64,000 nucleotides of DNA from Lewinella sp. LCG006 (GTDB taxonomy: Bacteria; Bacteroidota; Bacteroidia; Chitinophagales; Saprospiraceae), in assembly GCF_040784935.1 (NCBI RefSeq), contig NZ_CP160680.1, forward strand, positions 859,501 to 923,500. The letters are read 5' to 3'. Each line of letters starts with the position of its first letter. The first letter of the stretch is position 1. Both the position numbers and the translations under genes were made by a program. Positions 47,644 to 56,038 of this stretch are shown piece after piece. The notes under the pieces are model-generated. The model saw only the letters and a program-made list of their open reading frames with translations, had not been told where the DNA came from and ran no database searches.

Positions 47644-48060
47644 ATGGAACCTCACTACCAACTTACCGACCAGCAATTCAGTCAACAATTTGCCGACTGC
47701 ACCCTACCTCCACAATGGTTCAGCCATACAGCCCACTTGCGCTTAGCCTACATTCTTTTGCAAAAGCACAGCCTGAAGGAGGCCCGCCAATTGATGTGCT
47801 CCCAGATTCAAACTTTCGACCAAACATTCGGGGATGGCACCAAATACCACCGCACACTGACGGAAGCATCTATACAGGTCGTTTGGCATTTTATGAGCAA
47901 AAGCACAACGGCTACTTTCCCGGAACTACTCACAGCATTCCCGCGTCTGGTTAGTAATTTCAAAGACTTACTCCTGACCCACTACCGGCCAGAAACTTTA
48001 TTCCCTCCACCAGCCAATACCGTTTATCAGCAACCAGATTTATTGGTGTTCCCGATGTGA
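47644..48060 (+). CDS. Conserved hypothetical protein, about 138 residues
   Basis: Start chosen at the ATG at 47644. A longer frame begins at a weak codon at 47527 and adds 39 residues unlike the rest. Helical, soluble. Conserved-looking pieces are FADCTLPPQWFSHTAHLRLAY, LKEARQLMCSQIQTF, GDGTKYHRTLTEA and SNFKDLLLTHYRPETLF. The His-x-x-His arrangement is reminiscent of a small family with a THxAHLR motif. Its function is unknown. It is downstream of the DUF2237 gene on the same strand. Confidence 0.72.
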   Translation: MEPHYQLTDQQFSQQFADCTLPPQWFSHTAHLRLAYILLQKHSLKEARQLMCSQIQTFDQTFGDGTKYHRTLTEASIQVVWHFMSKSTTATFPELLTAFPRLVSNFKDLLLTHYRPETLFPPPANTVYQQPDLLVFPM

Positions 48061-48286
48061 TTTTTTTTGAACCATATTAGGAATTATAAGGGCATTTAAG
48101 TTTTTTCTTTATGACCTGAAGGTCATGAATAGCTAAACACGACAAGTAGCAAATTAGCCTCGAAGGGATTTGATAATTTCTGACAAAATCTAGTCCTTAT
48201 ACCCTGTACGAAGTACCAAGTACAGTGAGTTTTGCCTTAGAGAAAGGCTGCTTTCAGGCTAAATTGCAAGGCAAAATTCACCTCCC

Positions 48287-49096
48287 TCACCCTTCAAACT
48301 TCGGGCTACGTTTTTCCATATTGGCGGCAAATGCTTCCAGCAGGTCATTTGAGAGCAGCATGGAGGCATTCCAGGCGGTCATGTAATTGAGGGATTCGGC
48401 TACCGTATGGTCACGAGCGTAGAGCAGGATTTCTTTGGTGCCCCGAATGCAGAGAGGAGATTTCGTAGCGATGGTTGTAGCAAGTTCTAATACACCTTTT
48501 TGGAGGTCTTCCTGGCTAGGATAGGTACGGTTACAAAGACCAATGGCGGCGGCTTCTGTACCTGCAACATTGCGGCCAGTATAGGCCATTTCAGCGACGA
48601 TGCCAGGTTGCAAAATTTTGGGTAAGCGCTGCAAGGTGCCGATATCGGCCACCAAACCCAGGTCGATTTCCTTGATGGAAAAATAGGCGTCCTCGGTACA
48701 ATAGCGCATATCGCAAGCAGCTATAATATCTACTCCACCACCGATGCAGGCACCATGAATGGCGGCAATCACTGGCTTGCGGCACTCCTCGATGGCGGTG
48801 ATCGCGTTTTGCAATTTGAAGATAAACCCACGCAGGGCCTCGCGCTTGCGCCCTTCACAAGAGATGGTATGGAAGCGTTGCAGATTCATTAACACCGTAA
48901 GGTCAATGCCAGCGCAAAAATTGCGTCCTTCGCCTTGCAGGATAATCACCCTCACCTCAGGATGCTCGTGCAGTTCGCGGAAGATCAAGGGCATCTCCTC
49001 CCAAGCCTTCTCGTGGAGCGCGTTGGCCTTATCTGGCCGATTGAAACTGACGGTAGCAATGTGCTGATCGATGTGAACGAGGAAAGAGGTATACAT
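48287..49096 (-). CDS. Crotonase-family protein, dienoyl-CoA isomerase-like
   Basis: 269 residues, ATG at 49096. The fold starts ATVSFNRPDKANALHEKAW. The CoA oxyanion-hole segments are FCAGIDLTVLMNL and GACIGGGVDIIAACDMRYC. EIDLGLVADIGTLQRLPKI is nearly diagnostic of delta(3,5)-delta(2,4)-dienoyl-CoA isomerases, which remove double bonds during beta-oxidation of unsaturated fatty acids. The Glu/Asp pattern in this segment favours isomerase over hydratase. It lies alone, with the repeat tract upstream of its start. Confidence 0.88.
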   Translation of the reverse strand: MYTSFLVHIDQHIATVSFNRPDKANALHEKAWEEMPLIFRELHEHPEVRVIILQGEGRNFCAGIDLTVLMNLQRFHTISCEGRKREALRGFIFKLQNAITAIEECRKPVIAAIHGACIGGGVDIIAACDMRYCTEDAYFSIKEIDLGLVADIGTLQRLPKILQPGIVAEMAYTGRNVAGTEAAAIGLCNRTYPSQEDLQKGVLELATTIATKSPLCIRGTKEILLYARDHTVAESLNYMTAWNASMLLSNDLLEAFAANMEKRSPKFEG

Positions 49097-49130
49097 GGGA
49101 GGATTGAAATTTGTTAATGAAAGGGGCTTT

Positions 49131-49551
49131 TACTGGACTACCCAAGGCACCTAAGGTATATTTTTTTTGAACCACCCAAGGCACCTAAGGGGTGTTTTTT
49201 TTTGAACCACAGGAGGCACGAAGAATAAAAAACTTAGGTGCATACCGCGACGTAGATATAATCTACGCCGAACGGGGGGAAATTTGTGTACATACCGACG
49301 TAGGCACAGCCAACGCCGAACAGAGGAAAGGATTTTTGAACCACCAAAGGCACCTAAGTAATTTGACGGAAATAAATCCAGCAACTTTCTCTGAGGATTT
49401 TTGAAATTTTTCACACAACTTTCCTGCCTACTCGGCGAAAGGCAGGCAGGCTTTCAGTCAGTTGTTTAGAAAAATTTAAAAAATCGAAAGTTGCTTGACT
49501 TATTTTTTTCCGTCCCTAAGAGAAAAAACTTAGGTGTCTTTGGTGGTTCAA
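49131..49551. repeat. Nested palindromic element with GAACCAC-AAGGCACCTAAG repeats
   Basis: Direct copies of (TT)GAACCACxxAAGGCACCTAAG occur near 49142, 49179 and 49336, with a related piece at about 53014. The copy at 49336-49358 and its inverted partner at 49529-49551 match at 22 of 23 positions. Between them sits another palindrome: TTGACGGAAATAA at 49363 and TTTTTTTCCGTC at 49514, with GCAACTTTC/GAAAGTTGC inner arms (49381, 49486). That inner one resembles the elements at 10748 and 11524. No protein is encoded. Confidence 0.7.
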
Positions 49552-49578
49552 TTTCAGGTAACACAAACATAAAGCTGC

Positions 49579-50685
49579 CTACCAGTACGTACTCCCTGTA
49601 AACCTCCGCTCACTTCGGTACAACTGCATTCGTTGGTGAGCATATTGGTTGAAGGTGGCGGAAAGTAAGGCATCATAAGCGGTGAAAGCATCGGACCGGC
49701 CAGCTTGTTTTTGCTGGATGGCACCGACGGCATCACGAGCAGTCACCAGGGCCATGGTGATGCCGTGCGAGGAGACAGGATCGAGGGTGAGCGCCGCGTC
49801 TCCGATGGACAACCAGCCTGGCCCGTAGAAGGACTCCAACCGACTACTATCTGCTGCTATGAAGCGTGGCGTAGTGAGTGCATCAGTGGCCTTAGTGATG
49901 CGTGCAGCGGTGTGGGGAGCCGCTTCGTAAAGCTGCTTCCAACCGGCTCCTGTCCCCCATGTTTCTCGGTCTTCCTTTCCTGGTCGGCAGAAAAAGGTGG
50001 TCGCCAAGCGGTTGCCAGGTATCAGCGCAGTATACCACCAACCCGAAGGTGTGGTTTCAATTAATCCAGTGCTATCTAAAAAATCTGTTGGCATTTTCAG
50101 GAAGCGGATCAAGGCCAGTTGTTGGTGTTCATACAAACGAGCAACTCCTTGTCGGCGAGCCAGCCAAGCATTGCGTCCGCTACCATCAAGGATGAAATCA
50201 AAACGCTCTTGTGTGGGTTGACCATCGTTTAGCCAGCTTACTTCCCATTGGTCGGCTACAAATTTGGCGTTCTGCATTACCGCTCCTATGATCAGGTCCG
50301 CGCCTGTATCAACCGCTTTATGCACCAATTGCTTTTCAAACACCCGCCGATCCAGGTGCCAGCCTTGCCCCAGGGGATGTGCCAGGTAATCCCGATGTAT
50401 TACCCTATCACTTCCCCACAGGGATTGGATACCGTAAGTAGGCAAGTGACTGGTATGCTGAAAGTCTTCCCAAAGCCCGAGCTCCATGAGCAAAGGTTGT
50501 ACCGATGGGGGTAGGCTCTCCCCTACTTTTGGCTCCACTGGATCAGTGGTCAACACATCAGACCGGCGGTCGAGCAAGCTCACCTCCCACCCATTACGAG
50601 CGGCGAATATGGCTGCTGCTGCTCCCGCCGGTCCGGCACCAATGATGAGTATTTTTAAGTGAGGTTTGAATGATGCTACCGCCAT
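49579..50685 (-). CDS. LodB-type FAD-dependent maturation oxygenase
   Basis: 368 residues. The FAD-binding start reads LKILIIGAGPAGAAAAIFAARNG, and GESLPPSVQPLLMELG resembles flavin-dependent tryptophan halogenases. It overlaps the upstream LodA-like gene by 10 bp, so the two are translated together. In characterised pairs (LodB, GoxB) this flavoprotein hydroxylates the oxidase precursor so its cysteine tryptophylquinone can form. The assignment rests on the neighbour and on the halogenase-like N-terminus. The ATG at 50685 lies inside the 3' end of the LodA-like gene. Confidence 0.85.
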   Translation of the reverse strand: MAVASFKPHLKILIIGAGPAGAAAAIFAARNGWEVSLLDRRSDVLTTDPVEPKVGESLPPSVQPLLMELGLWEDFQHTSHLPTYGIQSLWGSDRVIHRDYLAHPLGQGWHLDRRVFEKQLVHKAVDTGADLIIGAVMQNAKFVADQWEVSWLNDGQPTQERFDFILDGSGRNAWLARRQGVARLYEHQQLALIRFLKMPTDFLDSTGLIETTPSGWWYTALIPGNRLATTFFCRPGKEDRETWGTGAGWKQLYEAAPHTAARITKATDALTTPRFIAADSSRLESFYGPGWLSIGDAALTLDPVSSHGITMALVTARDAVGAIQQKQAGRSDAFTAYDALLSATFNQYAHQRMQLYRSERRFTGSTYW

Positions 50686-52643
50686 TTACGCGGATTCATA
50701 TCTACCCATTCCGGCCGTTGATGGTCTGCGGTAGAAGGCGTATCCAGGGATCTGCTGGTCATCATCTGTGGTTCATCCTGCACCGAGCGACCCGTTTCCA
50801 CCCATACTTCTTTGGGAAACAGTTGCTCATCAGCATCCAGTTCGCGTTTGAGGATGATGCCAATTTTGTACCATTCTTCCGTAAACTTGGTGACGCCCTT
50901 CATCCGCTCAGCGATAGAACTGCCACCGGATTTCATCGTTCCATCTTCATTGTAAATAAAGCCCCGCAACCACTTCTTCCGGCTCGCCGGGCCGAAGGCT
51001 GCAAATTTATCATCAATGCTACTTTTTTGATCATTCAAGGTTGCAAAATCCTCTTCGGAGAGTACATCATTGGGCACCCGTGCAGGCCAGAAAGTTGGCA
51101 GATACTCTCCCGCATACGTCCGATAAGCGGACAGACAACTGGAGGTATCCGACTGCCAGGGTACCGCCATCCATTTGGTCAGGTCTCCGGGGGAGCTGCC
51201 GTCTAGTGGGCCGTTGGGCTCCATCACCACACTGTTGCTAATGGCGTAACCGAAATCCTCCTTGGGTGTTTTCCGGCGTTTGATACGGAAAGGCTCATCG
51301 CCACAAAACATGATCGCGTGCCGCATGGGCCAGGTGAATTCACAACCTGGATGAAAGGGCCCGCCCAGGGTTTCTTCCAAAGCTGCTACTGTCAGGCCAT
51401 TTGCTTGTTCGGCAGGCGTCATTTCTTCCCACTTGCGGTGCTGTGGTGGAGGTTCTACGACAAAGTTCCCATGGGCCCATTGCTCCAAATAATCGTACTT
51501 TAATTGGGTTATGGCAAACCAGGCACGAGGATTGGTAGAATTGATATTGAAGGTTACTCCATCCCCATAAAGAGGTGGCCAGGCGGCAGGTTCCAGTTTT
51601 TTATACGCGGGATTACGGAAGGATTCGAAAATCACCTGCCGGAAAGGTCGATTTTCATCACTCGTATCCGTCAACCGCTTGAGTACTTGCTCATTTTCAA
51701 AATCGTAGGCACTACCCCAACCAAAATCACGGCTCACGCCAGCATTCACCCACTGGTTGTTACTTAACTGTTTTAGAGTAGGATAGATATCCGCATAAAA
51801 TGAAGGGCAATCTTTTTTCACACCAGGATGCAAGCTGCTGGCCACATCTTGCAACAGCTCGTAACCGGTAGAAAAAGCCTGAACGCCTACTGCATAATTA
51901 GGTGGAGCCGTAAGTACCCAGGCACCTTTGGCGTTAAGCTCCCTCCCATCAGGCAAGGTCACTTTGGCATCTACTGGCCCATCCGAAGTATCGTCATGCC
52001 AGCCTTGGTTATTGGCGAATGTCGTCAAGGGTGCGGGCTTTTCTCGAAAAGAATCTGATTTTCCCCAGCCACCTAAAAAGAGAAGTCGCCCCTGGTTATC
52101 GGTGCGCAACTCGCCCAAATAAACTTCTTTTTCAATATGACCAATAGTTCCTTTAAAGTGATAGCGTGCGCCATCGGGGTTGGTGTTCCTACCGGTGATG
52201 TGCTGGGCCCGAGCTTCAATCATCAGCTTTTTGCGGTCTTCACATTCGTAGTCTGGATTACGCCGCAGGCTTAGCACTTCGGGGCCTCCGGGGGTGGCAT
52301 TGCCGTTTTCGTCGTATTCTCCTTTGGCGGTAGGGGTATCGAGGGCAATATCGAAATTATACCAGGAGGCTTTCTTATTGGCCACGTCTACCCGCCAGTC
52401 GATCTTCACGCCGTGGTCTTCATTCAATTCTCCGAGGAAGTTACCTTCTTGATCTAAGCCATAGATGAAAAATTGGGCAGCCTGGCGTTTGATACGGCCT
52501 TGCTGATCGCGAAAATTATCCTTATCCATAGCCGTTTGTCCGGGAATAGTGGGGCCTATGAAATACTCGTTCGGGGCATTTCCTACCCTCGCAATACCGA
52601 TAGCCGGATAGATAGCCACCGTGTGTACTTTTTTTAAATCCAT
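50676..52643 (-). CDS. LodA/GoxA-type CTQ-dependent amino acid oxidase
   Basis: 655 residues, ATG at 52643. The N-terminus VAIYPAIGIARVGNAPNEYFIGP is typical of the family, and GGPFHPGCEFTWPMRHA (~428-443) and AVPWQSDTSSCLSAY (~493-507) are conserved. PTFWPARVPNDVL (~516-528) follows. The family builds a cysteine tryptophylquinone cofactor from one Cys and one Trp; likely candidates here are Cys 503 and Trp 519, with Cys 434 as an alternative. It would oxidise a free amino acid (lysine, glycine or another) and release hydrogen peroxide and ammonia. No signal peptide is visible, as in known family members. A 162-bp cruciform lies just upstream. Confidence 0.9.
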   Translation of the reverse strand: MDLKKVHTVAIYPAIGIARVGNAPNEYFIGPTIPGQTAMDKDNFRDQQGRIKRQAAQFFIYGLDQEGNFLGELNEDHGVKIDWRVDVANKKASWYNFDIALDTPTAKGEYDENGNATPGGPEVLSLRRNPDYECEDRKKLMIEARAQHITGRNTNPDGARYHFKGTIGHIEKEVYLGELRTDNQGRLLFLGGWGKSDSFREKPAPLTTFANNQGWHDDTSDGPVDAKVTLPDGRELNAKGAWVLTAPPNYAVGVQAFSTGYELLQDVASSLHPGVKKDCPSFYADIYPTLKQLSNNQWVNAGVSRDFGWGSAYDFENEQVLKRLTDTSDENRPFRQVIFESFRNPAYKKLEPAAWPPLYGDGVTFNINSTNPRAWFAITQLKYDYLEQWAHGNFVVEPPPQHRKWEEMTPAEQANGLTVAALEETLGGPFHPGCEFTWPMRHAIMFCGDEPFRIKRRKTPKEDFGYAISNSVVMEPNGPLDGSSPGDLTKWMAVPWQSDTSSCLSAYRTYAGEYLPTFWPARVPNDVLSEEDFATLNDQKSSIDDKFAAFGPASRKKWLRGFIYNEDGTMKSGGSSIAERMKGVTKFTEEWYKIGIILKRELDADEQLFPKEVWVETGRSVQDEPQMMTSRSLDTPSTADHQRPEWVDMNPRKWR

Positions 52644-52659
52644 TTGAATATGAGTTATA

Positions 52660-52821
52660 CTTAGAGCATGTTTGGAGCTTGCTTACACCGAAAACCAAGC
52701 ATTTAGCAACCTGGCGTCACTCAAAATCACTTACTTGACCCGCCAAGCGCGTGATTTTGAGTTTAGCCAGAACGCTAAATCATTGATTTTCAAAAGTAAT
52801 CCGCTCCAAACATGCTCTAAG
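52660..52821. repeat. Cruciform element (about 162 bp)
   Basis: CTTAGAGCATGTTTGGAGC at 52660 and its perfect inverse GCTCCAAACATGCTCTAAG at 52803-52821 enclose nested arms: GCATTTAGC/GCTAAAT, CTCAAAATCAC/GTGATTTTGAG and CTGGC/GCCAG. It has no coding frame and looks like a MITE. It sits 17 bp before the start of the LodA-like gene, in its promoter region. Confidence 0.75.
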
Positions 52822-53192
52822 GTGTAAAATATAATAAAGTGTACCCGCTGGTGTACACCGAAAACAAACACTGCATTTTTAGGGGAGGTAATGAAGACCA
52901 TCTAAGATAGGGATATTCTGACAAAAGATGGTAAAAGCAGGCACCTAAGAATCAGTGGAGATGGTGAGCGCTACCTCCCCGAGGGGTAATTTGTACACTG
53001 TAAAGGGAGCTTTTTTGAACCACATAAGGACACCTAAGGGATGGTTTCTGTTGAACCAAATAAGCTGCTCTGTAGAGCAGGGTTTCATACCCTGATTGAA
53101 GGAGTAGCGGCATGGCCCCAAATGAAATCATGGGCCAGTATAAACGAAAAAAGCACAACAAACCGAGGTGGTAAGTTGTGCTTAATTGGTTG

Positions 53193-53263
53193 AGGTTGCG
53201 AGCGGATTCGAACCGCTGTACAAGGTTTTGCAGACCTTTGCCTAGCCACTCGGCCACGCAACC
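53193..53263 (-). tRNA. tRNA-Cys (GCA)
   Basis: The minus strand reads GGTTGCGTGGCCGAGTGGCT at its 5' end, with a 7-bp acceptor stem (GGTTGCG/CGCAACC) and a discriminator T. The anticodon loop is CTGCAAA (anticodon GCA) within an AGGT/ACCT stem, and the T arm contains GGTTCGAATCC. The 71-nt length matches a class I tRNA with no encoded CCA. A -7 TATATTTG lies about 50 bp upstream (53312-53319). Confidence 0.97.
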
Positions 53264-53388
53264 CTTTCTTCTAAAACACGGCTATAAAAGCAATGTCCTT
53301 CGAAGGGAACGCAAATATAAAGCTTTCGAAATAATAATACGCTTTTTTGCAAAAAAAGTTCCGGTGTTATGAAAAATAGTGGCCTCTC

Positions 53389-55125
53389 CTAACGGAGGAG
53401 CATCACATCACCTCCCAACTCAATGGGAGTGCCACCATTGGGTGTCATTCGGATGAAGTAGAGGTAAACGCCTTCAGGCATCAACGCTCCTGCTCGTTTG
53501 CCATCCCAGCCTTTGTCAATGCTGTTGCTTTGGAAGACTTGCCCGCCCCAGCGATCAAAAATTTGCAGCTCATATTCCGATAAGGTACCAAAAGACAACT
53601 GTGGACGGAAGATCGCATTTACACCTTCCGGCGCAAAAATATTAGGCACGTATACTTTGGGGGAAGGTATCAGGCAAACGGTATTGGAAGTAATAACCCT
53701 GCTGAGTTCTTCGCCCGTAGACAAAACATACGTAACATTTACCCTCAGAAAATAGCAACTTCCTTCGCTTTCTTCTTGGGGGTTTATAGGATCGAGGTAC
53801 TGTAAATCGGTTTCACTACCCGAAAAAACTGTTATCTCCGAAGCTCCCGCGACCTTAACCAACTCGAAAGTTACATCCGTTGCTAGACTATGAACATAAG
53901 CATCCCAGCGTAAACGGTTGCCGCTGGCCAGGGCTTCTCCACGTAGGAACGGCGTCGTACTCTGGTTGGAAACGATCCTATTCCCACATTCATCAGTTGC
54001 GGTAATACGGTAATCATAAGCCTCATTCTGTGCATTAGCACTCAGGTCTTGTTGCACATTATCATTGATCAAAGGAGCACTCAATGGCAAACTGGTGACA
54101 ACAACATTGTCATCATTAACACGATTACTTTCCTGGAAAGCTTCGATGAGTAAGGCCGAAGGATCCCACAACCACTCCAAGCTGACCGAGCCATCCACAT
54201 TTACGGACGCACCCAACAAGTCAATCTGGCGAATGGGCTGCAAAATGCTAACAGTAGCACAGCTTTCGTTGGAACGGGAGCGAAATTCAGTCGTTCCCTC
54301 CACGCCCTCTACAAAAAAGCAGAGTTCTTCACCGTCATTGGCACCATCGTAAACAAAATTCGTTTGGGTACCTGACACGGTTCCCACCAGTACAGGAGTG
54401 GAACCATTGACGCCTACAAAAATTTCGTAGCGGTCTACACCATTTCCCCAATTTTGGTAGGCACTCCAATTCATCGCCAATCCAGTATTACAAGCATCGG
54501 GCGCAGTGAAACCCATGAGGATGGTCTGGTGCGCCGGGGGAACCAGTGATTTATTTCCACAAGCATCCAAAGCTACAACGAAGTAGACCTCCGACTGTAG
54601 ACCTGGTGTCGCTGTTACATCAATATAGCTTGTACCATTGTACACTGTATCCAGAACGGTAGTCCCCATCGCAGTATTTCTACTAATAACGTAGGCAATG
54701 GTCTCAGGGGAAGGGCTTGGGCTCCAACTGATTTGGACTTCTCCATTGATGACCGTCACGTATTCCACCGGTCCAGCAAGTGGGATCAAATTATCTAAGG
54801 TATCTGAAGTCATCAAGGATTCTCCAGGGCAATTGTGTGGACTGGTGAGGTAGTAATGCCATACCTGATTATTCGCTGCATCATGAAAATAAACCGTCTG
54901 GGCTGGATCTGTGATGGTTGCAAGTAAAGTATAAGGGCCACCGACCTGGGTGCTTCCAAAGACCTCGTAAGCCTGGAAAGGCCCGCAAGAGTTGGTAGCC
55001 GGCTCCCAAAAAAGGGAATCATTGACGACACATTGAAAATCGGGAGCAAGGATTTGGGTACTTCCAGACAGGGGGAAAGCCGCAACGGCCAGTAGGAAGA
55101 AAAAACGAAGGAGAATACTGTTCAT
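53389..55125 (-). CDS. Secreted protein with fibronectin-like repeats and T9SS type-B tail
   Basis: 578 residues, signal peptide (ends GSTQ). Several fibronectin-III/Ig-like segments are visible: YEVFGSTQVGGPYTLLATITD, YVISRNTAMGTTVLDTVYN, YEIFVGVNGSTPVLVG and YDYRITATDECGNRIVS. The C-terminus reads VYVPNIFAPEGVNAIFRP then LQIFDRWGGQVFQSNSID and MPEGVYLYF, which is the T9SS type-B gliding-motility-associated domain. It is predicted to be exported and attached or released at the surface; no enzyme domain is seen. It lies 126 bp downstream of the tRNA-Cys gene on the same strand, with a -7 TATATTTG at 55176-55183. Confidence 0.9.
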   Translation of the reverse strand: MNSILLRFFFLLAVAAFPLSGSTQILAPDFQCVVNDSLFWEPATNSCGPFQAYEVFGSTQVGGPYTLLATITDPAQTVYFHDAANNQVWHYYLTSPHNCPGESLMTSDTLDNLIPLAGPVEYVTVINGEVQISWSPSPSPETIAYVISRNTAMGTTVLDTVYNGTSYIDVTATPGLQSEVYFVVALDACGNKSLVPPAHQTILMGFTAPDACNTGLAMNWSAYQNWGNGVDRYEIFVGVNGSTPVLVGTVSGTQTNFVYDGANDGEELCFFVEGVEGTTEFRSRSNESCATVSILQPIRQIDLLGASVNVDGSVSLEWLWDPSALLIEAFQESNRVNDDNVVVTSLPLSAPLINDNVQQDLSANAQNEAYDYRITATDECGNRIVSNQSTTPFLRGEALASGNRLRWDAYVHSLATDVTFELVKVAGASEITVFSGSETDLQYLDPINPQEESEGSCYFLRVNVTYVLSTGEELSRVITSNTVCLIPSPKVYVPNIFAPEGVNAIFRPQLSFGTLSEYELQIFDRWGGQVFQSNSIDKGWDGKRAGALMPEGVYLYFIRMTPNGGTPIELGGDVMLLR

Positions 55126-55292
55126 GGTCTACAAATATCAATTAATACAGGTTGATCAGTCACCTGCAAGGGGCGCAAATATACCCGAAGACCAGCAGTT
55201 AATCATCACCGATGAGCCACTGGTCGCCCCGGACTGGTAATCGGTAAGGTTCGTATATCTAACAACGAAAGGGAAGGAAAGTTATTGGAGTA

Positions 55293-56030
55293 TTAGAGCG
55301 GCATAATTCTTTCCATCAAGCGGTTACGATGATTTCTACTGACAGGAATCACCTTATCGCCAATGAGCAAGCTACTGTCTTCGATATCCTTTATTTTATC
55401 CAGGTTGACAATAAAGGAGCGATGTACTTTGAGGAAATTGGGACTACTCAGACGCTCTTTAACACTTTTCAAGGTGGCGTGTACGGTAAACTGTTGATCT
55501 TTTGTTTTGAAGATAGAATAATCACCTACTGTTTCCACGTACAACAATTCATTAAGATCGATTCGTACAAATTTTCGTTCTGTCTTCACGAAAAGATAGT
55601 CGTCATTTTCTTGTACGGTTTTCGCAGATGGCGCAACAGGCGCCAAGGGTTGAGGAACGTTAACAATGGTCGTGCCTATTCTTTGTTCATAGCGTTCTAC
55701 GGCTTGCAACAAACGAGGTAAAGTTACTGGCTTGAGCAAATAATCAACAACCGATTCAATAAAATTGAAGGTTTCTATTGCGTATTGTTCCTTGCTAGTG
55801 ATGAAGATAATTGCAGGTGGTTTGGGCAGGCTTTGCACCAGCTCTATCCCTGAAAAATCCGGCATTTCAATATCTAAAAAGATGAGATCAATGGTCTCTT
55901 GTTCTAAAAACCGGTACGCAGACATGGCGTCCGCAAAGGTATCTACGACCTTTACTTTATCGATTTTCTTACAAAGATGTGCCAAGTGTATCCTCGACAT
56001 TCCTTCATCATCAACAATTATACACCGCAT
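55293..56030 (-). CDS. LytTR-family response regulator
   Basis: 245 residues. The receiver domain begins MRCIIVDDEGMSRIHLAHL, with the phosphoacceptor Asp 53 (LIFLDIEMPDFSG) and the Lys in DYLLKPVTL. From ~140 a LytTR DNA-binding domain follows (FVRIDLNELLYVETVGDYSIFK, NFLKVHRSFIVNLDKIKD). It is a two-component output that binds DNA. The REC-HPt gene starts 8 bp upstream on the same strand, so the pair is cotranscribed and may phosphotransfer to each other. No histidine kinase gene is in the window. Confidence 0.94.
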   Translation of the reverse strand: MRCIIVDDEGMSRIHLAHLCKKIDKVKVVDTFADAMSAYRFLEQETIDLIFLDIEMPDFSGIELVQSLPKPPAIIFITSKEQYAIETFNFIESVVDYLLKPVTLPRLLQAVERYEQRIGTTIVNVPQPLAPVAPSAKTVQENDDYLFVKTERKFVRIDLNELLYVETVGDYSIFKTKDQQFTVHATLKSVKERLSSPNFLKVHRSFIVNLDKIKDIEDSSLLIGDKVIPVSRNHRNRLMERIMPL

Positions 56031-56038
56031 CCTTTTAT

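Noticed and set aside
49151-49414. 87-codon minus-strand frame in the repeat tract
   Set aside because: Lies wholly in the GAACCAC repeat sequence and is rich in Phe/Arg runs.
52952-53257. 101-codon minus-strand frame across the tRNA-Cys gene
   Set aside because: It reads through the tRNA, so it is not a gene.
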